Below, piece by piece: positions 1-8,162 of a DNA stretch of 64,000 nucleotides. The stretch is taken from positions 10,292,001 to 10,356,000 of the forward strand of contig NZ_CP084058.1 of assembly GCF_020215645.1 (NCBI RefSeq), written 5' to 3'. The notes under the pieces are model-generated. The model searched no databases. It was not told the origin of the DNA and saw only the letters and a list, made by a program, of their open reading frames with translations. A program made the translations under genes and the position numbers. This DNA is from Nonomuraea gerenzanensis. GTDB lineage: Bacteria > Actinomycetota > Actinomycetes > Streptosporangiales > Streptosporangiaceae. Numbering within the stretch: position 1 is the first letter of the stretch; each line of letters begins with the position of its first letter.

Positions 1-35
1 GCGACGACGCCGGCCAGCCCCTGGGCGCGTCTCAT
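1..35 (-). CDS. ABC transporter permease, N-terminal fragment (runs off window)
   Basis: Only the first codons are inside the window ([11 protein letters not shown]). The ATG overlaps the stop of the ATP-binding gene upstream in an ATGA junction, so it is the third gene of the importer operon. In NitT/SsuABC-type operons this position is normally the inner-membrane permease. The identity is inferred from context alone. Confidence 0.5.
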   Translation of the reverse strand, partial: MRRAQGLAGVV

Positions 36-784
36 GAGCCGTGCCCGAACAGCAGGTCGCTGAGGTGGTCGTGGAGGGCGTGGAACTCGGGGGTCCGCAT
101 CATCTCCGGCGTGCGCGGGCGGGGCAGGTCGATCTCCACCAGCTCCACGACCCGCCCGGGACGCGGGCTCATCACGGCCACCAGGTCCGAGAGGAAGATC
201 GCCTCGCCGATGCCGTGGGTGACCATGAGCGTGGTGGCGGGCTTCTCCGTCCAGATGCGCAGCAGCTCCAGGTTGAGCCGCTGGCGCGTCATGTCGTCCA
301 GCGCGCCGAACGGCTCGTCCAGCAGCAGCACGCTAGGCTTGACCACGAGGGCGCGGGCGATCGAGACGCGCTGGCGCATGCCGCCGGACAGCTCGGCCGG
401 GCGAGCCTTCTCGAAGCCCTCCAGGCCGACCAGCTTGATCAGGTCCTCGATCACGCCGGGCTCCGGCTTGATGCCGGCCACCTCCAGCGGCAGCCGGATG
501 TTGGCGGCGACGCTGCGCCAGGCGAGCAGCGCCGAGTCCTGGAAGGCGATGCCGAGGTGGTGGCCGCCGCGCAGCTCGCGCGGCGTCTCGCCGTTGACGC
601 GGATCTCGCCCGTGGTGGGCTCCTCCAGCCCGGCCAGGATGCGCAGCACCGTGGACTTGCCGCAGCCGGACGGGCCGAGCAGCGACAGGAACGAGCCCTT
701 CGGCGTCCGGAGGTCCACGTTCTCGACGGCGGTCAGGCCCTTCCCGAACGTCTTGCTCAGGCCGGAGATGCTGATCCCGCTCAT
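32..784 (-). CDS. NitT/TauT-type ABC transporter ATP-binding protein
   Basis: A 250-residue cytoplasmic ATPase that would power import of the substrate caught by the lipoprotein encoded just upstream. Walker A (GPSGCGKST), signature ([15 protein letters not shown]), Walker B ([10 protein letters not shown]) and the H-loop (THGIGEA) are all present. The length is usual for the SsuB/TauB/ThiZ group. The ATG overlaps the stop of the binding-protein gene by four bases (ATGA), and the stop overlaps the permease start in the same way, so the operon is translationally coupled. The substrate cannot be read from this subunit. The neighbouring amidohydrolase, PucR regulator and adenosine deaminase suggest a nitrogenous compound. 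Confidence 0.93.
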   Translation of the reverse strand: MSGISISGLSKTFGKGLTAVENVDLRTPKGSFLSLLGPSGCGKSTVLRILAGLEEPTTGEIRVNGETPRELRGGHHLGIAFQDSALLAWRSVAANIRLPLEVAGIKPEPGVIEDLIKLVGLEGFEKARPAELSGGMRQRVSIARALVVKPSVLLLDEPFGALDDMTRQRLNLELLRIWTEKPATTLMVTHGIGEAIFLSDLVAVMSPRPGRVVELVEIDLPRPRTPEMMRTPEFHALHDHLSDLLFGHGS

Positions 785-1842
785 GAGAGCTTCAGGCTCG
801 GGTCGGCCTGGTAGATCTCGTTCAGGATCGACAGGTCGAAGAGCTGCTCGGCCTTGATGCTCAGGCCCGCCTTGGCCAGCGACTCGATGTTCTGCTCGAT
901 CAGCTCGGGCGTCATCGTGAACAGGCCGTTGGCCTTGGCGTCGTCGGTGACCACGAGCTCGTTCTGCATCTTGGCCTCCTCCGTCTGCTCCTTGACGTCG
1001 AGGTTCTGGTCCTTGCCGTAGACGGTGGCGGCCAGCTCGGCGGCCTTGGCCGGGTCGGCGACGGCGTCCTTCCAGCCCTTGATCTCGGCGGTCAGGAACG
1101 CCTTGAGCTTGTCGCGCTCGTTGTCGATGGTCTCCTGCGTGACCGTGAACGTCTCGGCGACCAGCGGCAGGCCGGCGTCGGCGAGCAGCAGGTACGCCGG
1201 GTCGTGCCCCTTCATCCGCAGGTTGACCGGCCCGCTGGTGACGAAGCCCACGTACCCGTCGAGCTGCCCTGAGGTGAGCATCGACGGGTCGGACTGGAAC
1301 GGCACCCTGGTCACCTGGGCGGCGTCGAGGCCGTTGGCCTTGAGCAGCGCATTCCAGACCAGCTCGTTGGAGTCCTGGACGCCGATCTTCTTGCCGGCCA
1401 GGTCCTCGGCCGTCTTGATCGGGTTCTTGCTGAGGGAGATGATCGCGAACGGGTTCTTCTGGAACGTGGCGCCGACGATCTTCAGCGGGGCGCCTTGGAG
1501 CACGGCGGGCGCGGTGATCGTCGGGGCCGACAGGCCCGCCCAGCAGCGCCCCGTGGCCAGCCCCGACTCGACGGAGGTGCCGGAGCCGCCGCCGGACAGC
1601 AGCTCGACCTGCGAGAACCCGGCCGCCTTGAAGTAGCCGTTGGTGTCGGCGAAGTACTCGCCGGCGAACTCCACGTTCTTCTTCCAGGAGAGCTGCAGCT
1701 TGACCGACCCGAACCCGCCGCCGCCACCGCCGCCGCCGGAGGAGGAGGTGGTCGTGCCGTTGTCCCCGCAAGCGGCCAGACCGAGCGCCAGACCGGCCAG
1801 ACCGGATGTCCGCAGGAACGCGCGACGGTCGAAGGTAGCCAT
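781..1842 (-). CDS. ABC transporter substrate-binding lipoprotein (NMT1/THI5-like)
   Basis: A 353-residue extracytoplasmic binding protein. The N-terminus carries twin arginines within [15 protein letters not shown] and a lipobox ending LAAC at about residue 25, so it is probably Tat-exported and lipid-anchored. A low-complexity Ser/Gly linker follows. The mature part reads like the NMT1/THI5-like family ([19 protein letters not shown]), which binds pyrimidine-like precursors, nitrate, sulfonates or riboflavin in different members. A strong Shine-Dalgarno (AAGGAGAATT) precedes the ATG. It is first in an importer operon and divergent from the amidohydrolase. The ligand is unknown. Confidence 0.92.
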   Translation of the reverse strand: MATFDRRAFLRTSGLAGLALGLAACGDNGTTTSSSGGGGGGGGFGSVKLQLSWKKNVEFAGEYFADTNGYFKAAGFSQVELLSGGGSGTSVESGLATGRCWAGLSAPTITAPAVLQGAPLKIVGATFQKNPFAIISLSKNPIKTAEDLAGKKIGVQDSNELVWNALLKANGLDAAQVTRVPFQSDPSMLTSGQLDGYVGFVTSGPVNLRMKGHDPAYLLLADAGLPLVAETFTVTQETIDNERDKLKAFLTAEIKGWKDAVADPAKAAELAATVYGKDQNLDVKEQTEEAKMQNELVVTDDAKANGLFTMTPELIEQNIESLAKAGLSIKAEQLFDLSILNEIYQADPSLKLS

Positions 1843-1898
1843 AATTCTCCTTGAACGGCCCGTGAAGATGCAGGTCAGGAAGGTATCCCTCGATTATT

Positions 1899-1917
1899 AC
1901 CATCGTGTGACGATGGT
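1899..1917. promoter_or_regulatory. Inverted repeat in divergent promoter region
   Basis: ACCATCG and CGATGGT form a perfect 7-bp inverted repeat around TGTGA. It lies between the divergent importer operon and the amidohydrolase gene, next to an AT-rich GATTATTA stretch. It could be an operator for the adjacent PucR regulator, but no experiment or consensus supports that assignment. Confidence 0.3.
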
Positions 1918-2061
1918 TTCGGACATAGCGGCCCGGGGAACGCCCGCACGCTGGGAAGCCGGGAAAACCGCTGGCGGCCCCTGTAGGTCCCTACGAGAGC
2001 GCCGCGCGAGGACCGTAGATCCCTCCAGCCGCTCAGGAGCTCCGGTAGCGTCGAGCCCGAG

Positions 2062-3246
2062 ATGAGACTCGACGCGATCCCCCTTTGGGACGGTACCGAA
2101 TACCGCGGCCCGGTCGATCTGACCTGGGAGCCCGACCGGATCACCGGCGTCACCCCGGTGGCGGCGGCCCGGCACGACGACCTGTGCGTGCTGCCCGGCC
2201 TGGTCGACACGCACGTGCACCTCGTCGGCTACGCCGGCCCAGGCACGCCGCCCGACTTCGCGACCTGGCCGCTGACCACCACCCGTGACGAGCAGGTGCT
2301 GCACGGCGCCGCGCACGCCCAGCGGGCCCTGCGGCACGGCGTCACGACGCTGCGCGACCTGGCGGGCGACGAGGCGCAGATCGCGCTGCGCCGCGTCTTC
2401 GACGCCGGGGTGCTGCCGGGGCCGCGCATCCAGGTGCACGGCGTGGTCGGGATGACGGCCGGGCACAACGACCTGTTCGTGCCGCCCGCGTTCCCGATCA
2501 GGAAGCCGACGGCCGACGGGCCCGACGAGTGCCGCAAGCTCGTACGGACCTGGGCCAGGGCCGGCATGGACGGCATCAAGCTCACGACCAGCGGCGGCGT
2601 GCTGTCCATCGGCGACAAGAACGTATGGCGCAACTACACCCGCGAGGAGATCAGGGCGGTCGTGGACGAGGCGCACGCCCTCGGCATGCTCGTCGCCTCG
2701 CACGCGCACTCCGAGGACGGCATCCGCGTGGCCGTCGAGGAGGGCGTCGACTCCATCGAGCACGGCACGCTGATGAGCCGGGACCTGGCCGAGACGCTGG
2801 CCGCCCGCCGCACGCCCGTCGCGCCGACCCTGCTGATCAACGAGGCCATCGCGCAGGGCCGGGTGCCCGTCACGGCCGAGGCGCGGGCCAAGGCCGCCGA
2901 GCTGGTCGCCACCCGCGACGTGCTGCTGGCCCAGGCCGCGGCGCTGGGCGTGCGGTTCGTGCTGGGCACCGACGCCAACGGCCACCACGTGCAGTTCGGC
3001 GACCAGCTCGCCGAGGTCGTGCACATGACGCGGATCCTCGGCATCGACGCGGAGTCGGCGCTGCGCGCGGCCACCTCCGACGCGGCCGACTCGATCGGCA
3101 TGCCCGTGGGCCGCGTCGCCCCCGGGCTGGGCGCCGACCTGGTCGTGCTGCGCGGCCGGCCGTGGGAGCGCATCGAGGACCTGGCCACGGAGAACATCGT
3201 GGCCGTGGTGTCACGGGGTCAGGTCGCCGCGGGCCGCCTGCCCTGA
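2062..3246 (+). CDS. Metal-dependent amidohydrolase
   Basis: A 394-residue cytoplasmic TIM-barrel hydrolase of the imidazolonepropionase/prolidase-like amidohydrolase superfamily. The HxH metal motif is in LVDTHVHL (about residue 50), a candidate bridging lysine is in GIKLTT, further His ligands are in SHAHSE and SIEHGT, and the catalytic Asp is in LGTDANG. The chemistry is hydrolysis of a C-N bond, but the substrate is not evident. Divergence from an importer and convergence with a PucR regulator suggest it processes the imported compound. Its last 36 bases overlap the 3' end of the PucR gene on the other strand. Confidence 0.88.
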   Translation: MRLDAIPLWDGTEYRGPVDLTWEPDRITGVTPVAAARHDDLCVLPGLVDTHVHLVGYAGPGTPPDFATWPLTTTRDEQVLHGAAHAQRALRHGVTTLRDLAGDEAQIALRRVFDAGVLPGPRIQVHGVVGMTAGHNDLFVPPAFPIRKPTADGPDECRKLVRTWARAGMDGIKLTTSGGVLSIGDKNVWRNYTREEIRAVVDEAHALGMLVASHAHSEDGIRVAVEEGVDSIEHGTLMSRDLAETLAARRTPVAPTLLINEAIAQGRVPVTAEARAKAAELVATRDVLLAQAAALGVRFVLGTDANGHHVQFGDQLAEVVHMTRILGIDAESALRAATSDAADSIGMPVGRVAPGLGADLVVLRGRPWERIEDLATENIVAVVSRGQVAAGRLP

Positions 3247-4353
3247 CCGCAGGGCCAGGTACAGGTCCGTACGGTCGCGCATCGACGACATCCGCCGCCC
3301 GGTGAGCTCCTCGATCCGCTGCATCCGGTAGCGCAACGTGTTGACGTGCACGTACAGCTCGTCGGCGGTGCGCTGCCAGGAGCCGCACGTCTCCAGGAAG
3401 GTGTCGAGCGTGCGCAGCAGCTCCGAGCCGTGCCGGGCGTCGTACTCCTCGACGGGGCCGAGCAGGTGGTCGCGGAAGGAGCGGCGCATGCTCGACGGGA
3501 GCGAGGCCAGCAGCAGGTCGAAGCTGTCGATGTCGGCCACCGACATGATCGAGACGGGCCCAGGGCCGCCGCGTGCCGACTCCATGCCGCGCCTGGCCGT
3601 CTCCAGGGCCTCGCCGAGCTGCGACACGCTGGCCGCCATCTCGCTGATCCCGGCCGCGATGCTCAACCCTCGTCCGTCGGGGACGAGGGCGCGCAGCTCG
3701 TCGGCCAGGCTCTTGCGTGAGGCGCGGCCGTTGACCAGCACGATCGCCTCGCGCGGCGTGCCGCCCACGATCAGGTGCCGGCCCTTGCGCGCCAGGCCCT
3801 CGTGCAGCAGCTCGGGCAGGTCCAGCTCGGGGCCGCCGGTCTGAGTGACCGCCATGGCGGCGGTGGGCAGGCCGGGGTCGGCGCCGAGCAGCCGCAGGTG
3901 CGCCGACACCTCGCCGGGCGGGATCTGGCCGAGCACGTCGAGCAGCGTCTGCGCCCTGACCCGCTCCGCCCTGCGCTGCTCGGCGGCGAAGCCCTCGGCG
4001 CTCACCACCTCGCTGATCGCGCCGAACGCCTGGTCGGGCGCGGCCAGCAGGAGCGGCAGCCGCCTGCGCTCGCACGCCTGGACCAGCTCGCGCGGCAGCT
4101 CGCCGAGCACGATCAGGCCGACCACCAGCCCGGCGACGTCGGCCGCCCACAACGCGTCGGCGAAGCGCTCGCAGTCGGCCGGCTCGGCGTACCAGACGCC
4201 GCTGGTCAGCACGAGGTCGCCGGAGCGCAGGTAGCGGCGGGGATCGGGCAGGTCGGTCGGGTAGGCCCGCAGCACCTCCCGATCGACGGCGTCGGCGCCC
4301 GTCACCAGCGTCAGCCGTAGGTCCTCGCGGGCGAGCAGATCCGACAGCCTCAT
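3211..4353 (-). CDS. PucR family transcriptional regulator
   Basis: A 380-residue regulator. The N-terminal PucR-type sensory region starts MRLSDLLAREDLRL, a GGDEF-like CdaR middle region follows, and the C-terminal PucR helix-turn-helix includes YVHVNTLRYRMQRIEELTG. PucR of Bacillus controls purine catabolism, and relatives regulate nitrogen-compound use. No Shine-Dalgarno is visible. TAACAT sits eight bases before the ATG, which fits a leaderless transcript. Between the amidohydrolase and adenosine deaminase, it probably governs this salvage module. Confidence 0.9.
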   Translation of the reverse strand: MRLSDLLAREDLRLTLVTGADAVDREVLRAYPTDLPDPRRYLRSGDLVLTSGVWYAEPADCERFADALWAADVAGLVVGLIVLGELPRELVQACERRRLPLLLAAPDQAFGAISEVVSAEGFAAEQRRAERVRAQTLLDVLGQIPPGEVSAHLRLLGADPGLPTAAMAVTQTGGPELDLPELLHEGLARKGRHLIVGGTPREAIVLVNGRASRKSLADELRALVPDGRGLSIAAGISEMAASVSQLGEALETARRGMESARGGPGPVSIMSVADIDSFDLLLASLPSSMRRSFRDHLLGPVEEYDARHGSELLRTLDTFLETCGSWQRTADELYVHVNTLRYRMQRIEELTGRRMSSMRDRTDLYLALRSGQAARGDLTP

Positions 4354-4440
4354 GAAATCTGATGTTATGCCAGCTCAGAGCGGGACAGTTCAGAGGTTCG
4401 CACGATGCCGTCACTCTCCGGGGTCCGGTTTACTGCATGC

Positions 4441-5370
4441 ATGCGTCCCAAAGCGGAACTCCACCTGCACATCGAGGGCACTCTGGAGCCCGAGCTCGTC
4501 GTCGAGCTGGCCCGGCGTAACCGGATCGACCTGCCCACCTTCGACGTGGAGGCCATCCGCGCGCGCTACTCCTTCGCGAACCTGCAGTCGTTCCTGGACG
4601 TGTACTACGAGAACATGGCCGTCCTGCGCACCGAGGCCGATTTCTACGACCTGGCCACCGCCTACCTGCGGCGGGCCGCCGGACAGGGGGTCCGGCACGC
4701 GGAGATCTTCTTCGACCCGCAGGCGCATCTGAGCAGGGGCGTGCCGCTGCAGGTGGTGTTCGACGGGCTGTCGGCGGCGCTGAAGGAGAGCGAGCTGTCG
4801 GCCGCGCTGATCCTGTGCTTCCTCCGGGACCGGGGCGCCGAGGAGGCCGAGCAGGTGCTGCGGGCGGCGCTGCCGTACCGGGACCGGTTCATCGGGGTGG
4901 GGCTGGACTCGGCGGAGGTGGGGTATCCGCCGTCGCTGTTCCGCCGCGTCTTCGAGATGGCCGCCGCCGAGGGGCTGCACCGGGTGGCGCACGCCGGCGA
5001 GGAGGGCGGGCCCGACTACGTGTGGGAGGCGCTGGACATCCTGCGCGTCGAGCGGGTGGACCACGGCATCAGGGCGATGGAGGACCCGCAGCTCGTGGCC
5101 CGGCTGCGGGCCGAGCGCATCCCGCTGACCGTGTGCCCGCTGTCGAACGTGCGGCTGCGCGCGGTGCCGTCCCTGCGTGACCACATCCTGCCCGCGATGC
5201 TGGACGAGGGCCTGGTCGTGACCGTCAACTCCGACGACCCCGCCTACTTCGGCGGCTACGTGGACGACAACTACGAGGCGCTGCGGCGGGAACTGGGGAT
5301 GACCGGCGAGCAGCTCGACCGGATCGCCCGCAACTCCTTCGAGGCGTCCTTCGCCTACGACCTGCCCTGA
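4441..5370 (+). CDS. add: Adenosine deaminase family protein
   Basis: A 309-residue cytoplasmic zinc enzyme that would convert adenosine (or adenine or a related aminopurine) to the deaminated product. Metal and active-site motifs are present: HLHIEGTLEPE at the N-terminus, HAGEEGG with the catalytic Glu, DHG, CPLSN and NSDDPAYFGG. The start at 4441 places HLH at the usual distance; an in-frame ATG at 4405 would add 12 unrelated residues. Members split between true adenosine deaminases and adenine or N6-modified-adenine deaminases, and I cannot tell which applies. A strong terminator follows the gene. Confidence 0.9.
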   Translation: MRPKAELHLHIEGTLEPELVVELARRNRIDLPTFDVEAIRARYSFANLQSFLDVYYENMAVLRTEADFYDLATAYLRRAAGQGVRHAEIFFDPQAHLSRGVPLQVVFDGLSAALKESELSAALILCFLRDRGAEEAEQVLRAALPYRDRFIGVGLDSAEVGYPPSLFRRVFEMAAAEGLHRVAHAGEEGGPDYVWEALDILRVERVDHGIRAMEDPQLVARLRAERIPLTVCPLSNVRLRAVPSLRDHILPAMLDEGLVVTVNSDDPAYFGGYVDDNYEALRRELGMTGEQLDRIARNSFEASFAYDLP

Positions 5371-5378
5371 ACGCGCGG

Positions 5379-5409
5379 ATGGGGCCCGCCGTCACCGGGC
5401 GGGCCCCAT
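5379..5409. terminator. Bidirectional intrinsic-type terminator hairpin
   Basis: ATGGGGCCCGCC and GGCGGGCCCCAT form a perfect 12-bp stem around a 7-base loop. It lies nine bases after the adenosine deaminase stop and 13 bases before the stop of the convergent small secreted-protein gene, so it can serve both. It has no long T-run, as is common in high-GC actinomycetes. Confidence 0.8.
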
Positions 5410-5421
5410 CGAGGCGTCTCG

Positions 5422-5661
5422 TCAGCCGCTCAGGACACTGCTGAGCAGCTCGTTGAGGAGGTCCAGGTCGAGGATGTCGTTGTCCTCACCGAAGTTGTTC
5501 CACTCCCCGAAGTCCCACTTGGTCTCGTCGTCCTTGCCGTGGTTGGGGCCGGGAAGGATGTGCGATTCGGCGGTGACACTGGGTGCCGCGGCGAGAGCGG
5601 TGCCACCGAACATGACCATCCCGCCGACGAGCCCGGCGAGGACGAGTCCGTTTCTGTACAT
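5422..5661 (-). CDS. Small secreted acidic protein, unknown function
   Basis: A 79-residue protein. It has a clear Sec signal peptide (about 25 residues, VLAGLVGGMVMFGGTALAAA) and a mature chain of about 54 residues. The mature chain is very acidic (GEWNNFGEDNDILDLDLLNE) and ends in a Leu/Ser-rich tail. It has no cysteines, so it is not a disulfide-rich toxin or a classical chaplin. A good ribosome site (AGGGAG) precedes the ATG. It stands alone and is convergent with adenosine deaminase. I do not recognise the family. Confidence 0.72.
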   Translation of the reverse strand: MYRNGLVLAGLVGGMVMFGGTALAAAPSVTAESHILPGPNHGKDDETKWDFGEWNNFGEDNDILDLDLLNELLSSVLSG

Positions 5662-5923
5662 TGTGTTTCTCCCTGATACCTCTCGACTACTCTCCGTAGC
5701 TATCGGTGGGAAATCTCCCCCTCGCCCCAGTTAGACAAACCCCGACATTTTCGCTGTTGACCTGCAAAAATGCCGCGTCTAGCCAAACAGTGACGGAGAT
5801 CGTGCTACTTGACGCACAGGTGTGCGTGAATGCACCACAACCGACCTTTTCCTGGACGACCCATGACTATGGCGCCCAGCCTGCCCCGAGTACACACTGG
5901 GGCGTGTCACGGGGAGGCAGATC

Positions 5924-7138
5924 ATGACCGCACAGGCAGGGCCGTCACTGGCGACGGCGTCCGGGCGACGCCCCGAGCTGGACGCGATGCGCGCCCTCGT
6001 GGTCGTCGGGCTGGTGTTCTTCCACGCGTCGCTGGTCTTCGACTCGCGCGACGACTTCTACGTCAAGAACGCGGAGACGACCGACATCACGTTCATCATC
6101 GCGGGGCTCTGCGTGATCTGGGCGATGCCGCTGCTGTTCCTCATCGCCGGGCTGGGCTCCTGGCACTCGATGCGGCGCAGGGGCCCCGGCGGGTTCGCCG
6201 GGGAACGGCTGCTGCGGCTCGGCGTGCCGCTGGTCTTCGCCCTGGTGGTCCTGCTGCCGCTGCCCCAGTGGCTGCGGGCGCGGGGGGAGGGCTACACCGG
6301 GTCCTACGGGGAGTTCTGGCCGCGCTTCTTCTCGGTGCGGCTCGACCTGGCCGACTTCCCGTTCATCCTCGAAGGCGAGCACTTCGAGACCGGGCACCTG
6401 TGGTTCGTCGTGCTGCTGCTGACGTTCTCGCTGCTGCTGGCGCCGCTGGTGCGCTGGGTGCCGCGCGGCTGGGCCGGGCGCGCCCGCGCGCGGCTGGTCG
6501 CCGTCTCGCGGCCCAGGGGCGCGTTACTGCTGCTCGGGCTGCCCGTCGCGGCGGTCTGCGCGGTGATCGGGCTGGCCGAGGAGTTCGGCGGCTGGGACCG
6601 CTGGGCGTACCTCGTGTTCTTCCTGTACGGCTTCCTGCTCGTGACCGATCGCGACTTCCGCACGGCCATGCGGCGCGACCGGGTGCCCGCAGCGGTGGCG
6701 GCCGTGGCGCTGCTGGCGGTGGGCATGCCCGGCTTCATCCTGGTCGGCCAGGACCCGGGCACCGACCCGTTCAGGGACCTGACCCCGCTCGCGGTCGGGG
6801 TCCGGACGCTGTACGGCCTGGCCGGCTGGTGCGCGCTGGTGGCGATCCTCGGCGCCCTCGACCGCCCGCGCACCGGGCCGCCGTCACCCGGGCGGCGCCG
6901 CGGCTGGTACGCCTACCTCGCGCCCGCCGTGCTGCCGCTCTACATCCTGCACCAGCCGATCGTCGTGGCCGTGGCCTACTTCGTGGTCGGCTGGCGGGCG
7001 CCCATCCTGGCGGAGTACCTGGTCATCGTGGCGATCTCACTCGCGCTGACCGTGCTGGCCTACGACCTGCTGGTGCGGCGGACCAGGGTGACCAGGTTCC
7101 TGTTCGGGATGCGGGAGCCTACGGCAGGGTCAGGATGA
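5924..7138 (+). CDS. Acyltransferase family 3 integral membrane protein
   Basis: A 404-residue protein of the acyltransferase-3 (OafA/WecH/MdoC-like) family, which transfers acetyl or other acyl groups to extracytoplasmic sugars, lipids or antibiotics. The N-terminal RPELDAMRALVVVGLVFFHAS contains the conserved R-x10-H arrangement. About ten hydrophobic helices follow, and HQPIVV lies near the C-terminus. A strong GGGGAGG site precedes the ATG. Its last 20 bases overlap the convergent methionine aminopeptidase gene. The acceptor substrate is unknown. Confidence 0.87.
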   Translation: MTAQAGPSLATASGRRPELDAMRALVVVGLVFFHASLVFDSRDDFYVKNAETTDITFIIAGLCVIWAMPLLFLIAGLGSWHSMRRRGPGGFAGERLLRLGVPLVFALVVLLPLPQWLRARGEGYTGSYGEFWPRFFSVRLDLADFPFILEGEHFETGHLWFVVLLLTFSLLLAPLVRWVPRGWAGRARARLVAVSRPRGALLLLGLPVAAVCAVIGLAEEFGGWDRWAYLVFFLYGFLLVTDRDFRTAMRRDRVPAAVAAVALLAVGMPGFILVGQDPGTDPFRDLTPLAVGVRTLYGLAGWCALVAILGALDRPRTGPPSPGRRRGWYAYLAPAVLPLYILHQPIVVAVAYFVVGWRAPILAEYLVIVAISLALTVLAYDLLVRRTRVTRFLFGMREPTAGSG

Positions 7139-7886
7139 CCGGGCCGTCCTCGGTGATGGCCACCGTGTGCTCGACGTGCACGCTCCTGCTGCCGTCGCCC
7201 GTGCACACCGACCACCCGTCGGAGGACATGTAGTAGCGGTCGCCGCCGCCGGCCATCAGGCTGGGCTCGATCGCGATCACCAGCCCGGGCCGCAGCCGCA
7301 GCCCCCGCCCGGCGCGGGCCTCGTTGGGCACGAACGGCTCCTCGTGCATGGCCCGGCCGATGCCGTGGCCGCCGAAGTCGTTCTGCATGCCGTAACCGGC
7401 GCCGCGCCCGACGGTGGACATCGCGTGCCCGATGTCGCCCATCCGGCCGCCGGGCCTGGCCGCCTCGATGCCCGCCGCGAGCGTCTCCTCGGCGACCCTG
7501 ATCAGTTTGAGGTCCTCCGCGCGCTGCTCGCCGACGGCGAAGCTGACCGTCCCGTCGGCGTGCCACCCGTCGATGTACGCGGCGCAGTCGACGCTGATCA
7601 GATCACCGTCCTTCAGCCGGTACGGCGACGGCAGCCCGTGCAGCATGACACCGTTGACGGAGGTGCAGATCACGCCCGGATACGGCATGGCCCCGAACGA
7701 CGGGTGATACCCGAGGAACGACGCCTTCGCCCTGGCCTCCGCGATGACGGTCCTGGCCACCTCGTCCAGCTCCTTGAGCGAGACCCCCACCGCCGCCTGC
7801 TCCCGCACGGCGGCATGGACGGCGGCGACGACCTTGCCGGACTCCCGCATCGCGGCGATCTCACCGGCCGACTTGTACTCGATCAC
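7119..7886 (-). CDS. map: Type I methionine aminopeptidase
   Basis: A 255-residue metalloprotease that removes N-terminal methionine from nascent proteins. The metal ligands appear in the expected order: D in SVDCAAYIDG, D in HADGTVSF, H in GGHGIG, E in AIEPSL, and E near the C-terminus (VEHTVAI). It lacks the N-terminal zinc-finger extension. Translation starts at GTG 7886 behind a strong AAGGAGGGG site. Actinomycetes often carry two or three map paralogues. This solitary copy behind a palindromic promoter element may be a conditional one rather than the housekeeping copy next to adk/secY. Confidence 0.93.
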   Translation of the reverse strand: MIEYKSAGEIAAMRESGKVVAAVHAAVREQAAVGVSLKELDEVARTVIAEARAKASFLGYHPSFGAMPYPGVICTSVNGVMLHGLPSPYRLKDGDLISVDCAAYIDGWHADGTVSFAVGEQRAEDLKLIRVAEETLAAGIEAARPGGRMGDIGHAMSTVGRGAGYGMQNDFGGHGIGRAMHEEPFVPNEARAGRGLRLRPGLVIAIEPSLMAGGGDRYYMSSDGWSVCTGDGSRSVHVEHTVAITEDGPVILTLP

Positions 7887-7900
7887 AGCCCCTCCTTGCC

Positions 7901-7924
7901 GATAACTATACCGGTATTATTATC
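7901..7924. promoter_or_regulatory. Palindromic operator candidate upstream of map
   Basis: A 24-base interrupted palindrome: GATAA at one end, TTATC at the other, and a perfect ATACCGGTAT core. It is strikingly AT-rich for this genome and lies 15 bases before the map start codon, where it would overlap the promoter. Cores of this form are typical of TetR-type operators. The regulator is not identifiable here. Confidence 0.45.
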
Positions 7925-8000
7925 ACGCTTCTCGGGGCGATATGGAGAGCCTCTACCCGGGCCGGCCCACCCCTCTCCTTCCCGGGCGGACGGACCGGTC

Positions 8001-8106
8001 TCATACCGTGATCACAGCCTTGCCCTTCGTGTGCCCCCGCTCCACGCGCGCGATGGCCGCCGGCACCTCGATGACGTCAGGCGAGCCGTTAGCGGATGGC
8101 ATTCAT
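8001..8106 (-). pseudogene. Internally deleted zinc-type (quinone) oxidoreductase remnant
   Basis: The beginning and end of a medium-chain dehydrogenase/reductase gene seem to be joined. On the minus strand, a good ribosome site (AGAGGAG) precedes ATG at 8106, which reads MNAIR and then hits a stop. MKAIR-like starts are typical of NAD(P)H:quinone oxidoreductases. In the next frame the sequence reads as a family-typical C-terminus (IARVERGHTKGKAVITV, then stop at 8001). The roughly 900 bases in between are missing. The PadR regulator gene just upstream may once have controlled it. A 33-residue peptide from ATG 8102 is possible but unlikely to matter. Confidence 0.6.
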
Positions 8107-8162
8107 CGCAGCTCCTCTTACGCCCGAAAGAAGACGCTGACACGTGAAAGCCATCCCTCTCG

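Noticed and set aside
1843..2061. TPP riboswitch before the NMT1/THI5-like importer
   Set aside because: The family sometimes carries thiamine precursors, but the conserved CTGAGA and CCTGATCTGGATAAT-like cores are not present on either strand in this gap.
5830..7233. Plus-strand frame overlapping the acyltransferase in another phase
   Set aside because: Arg/Pro/Ala-rich translation without motifs. The overlapping frame has acyltransferase-3 motifs and a strong ribosome site.
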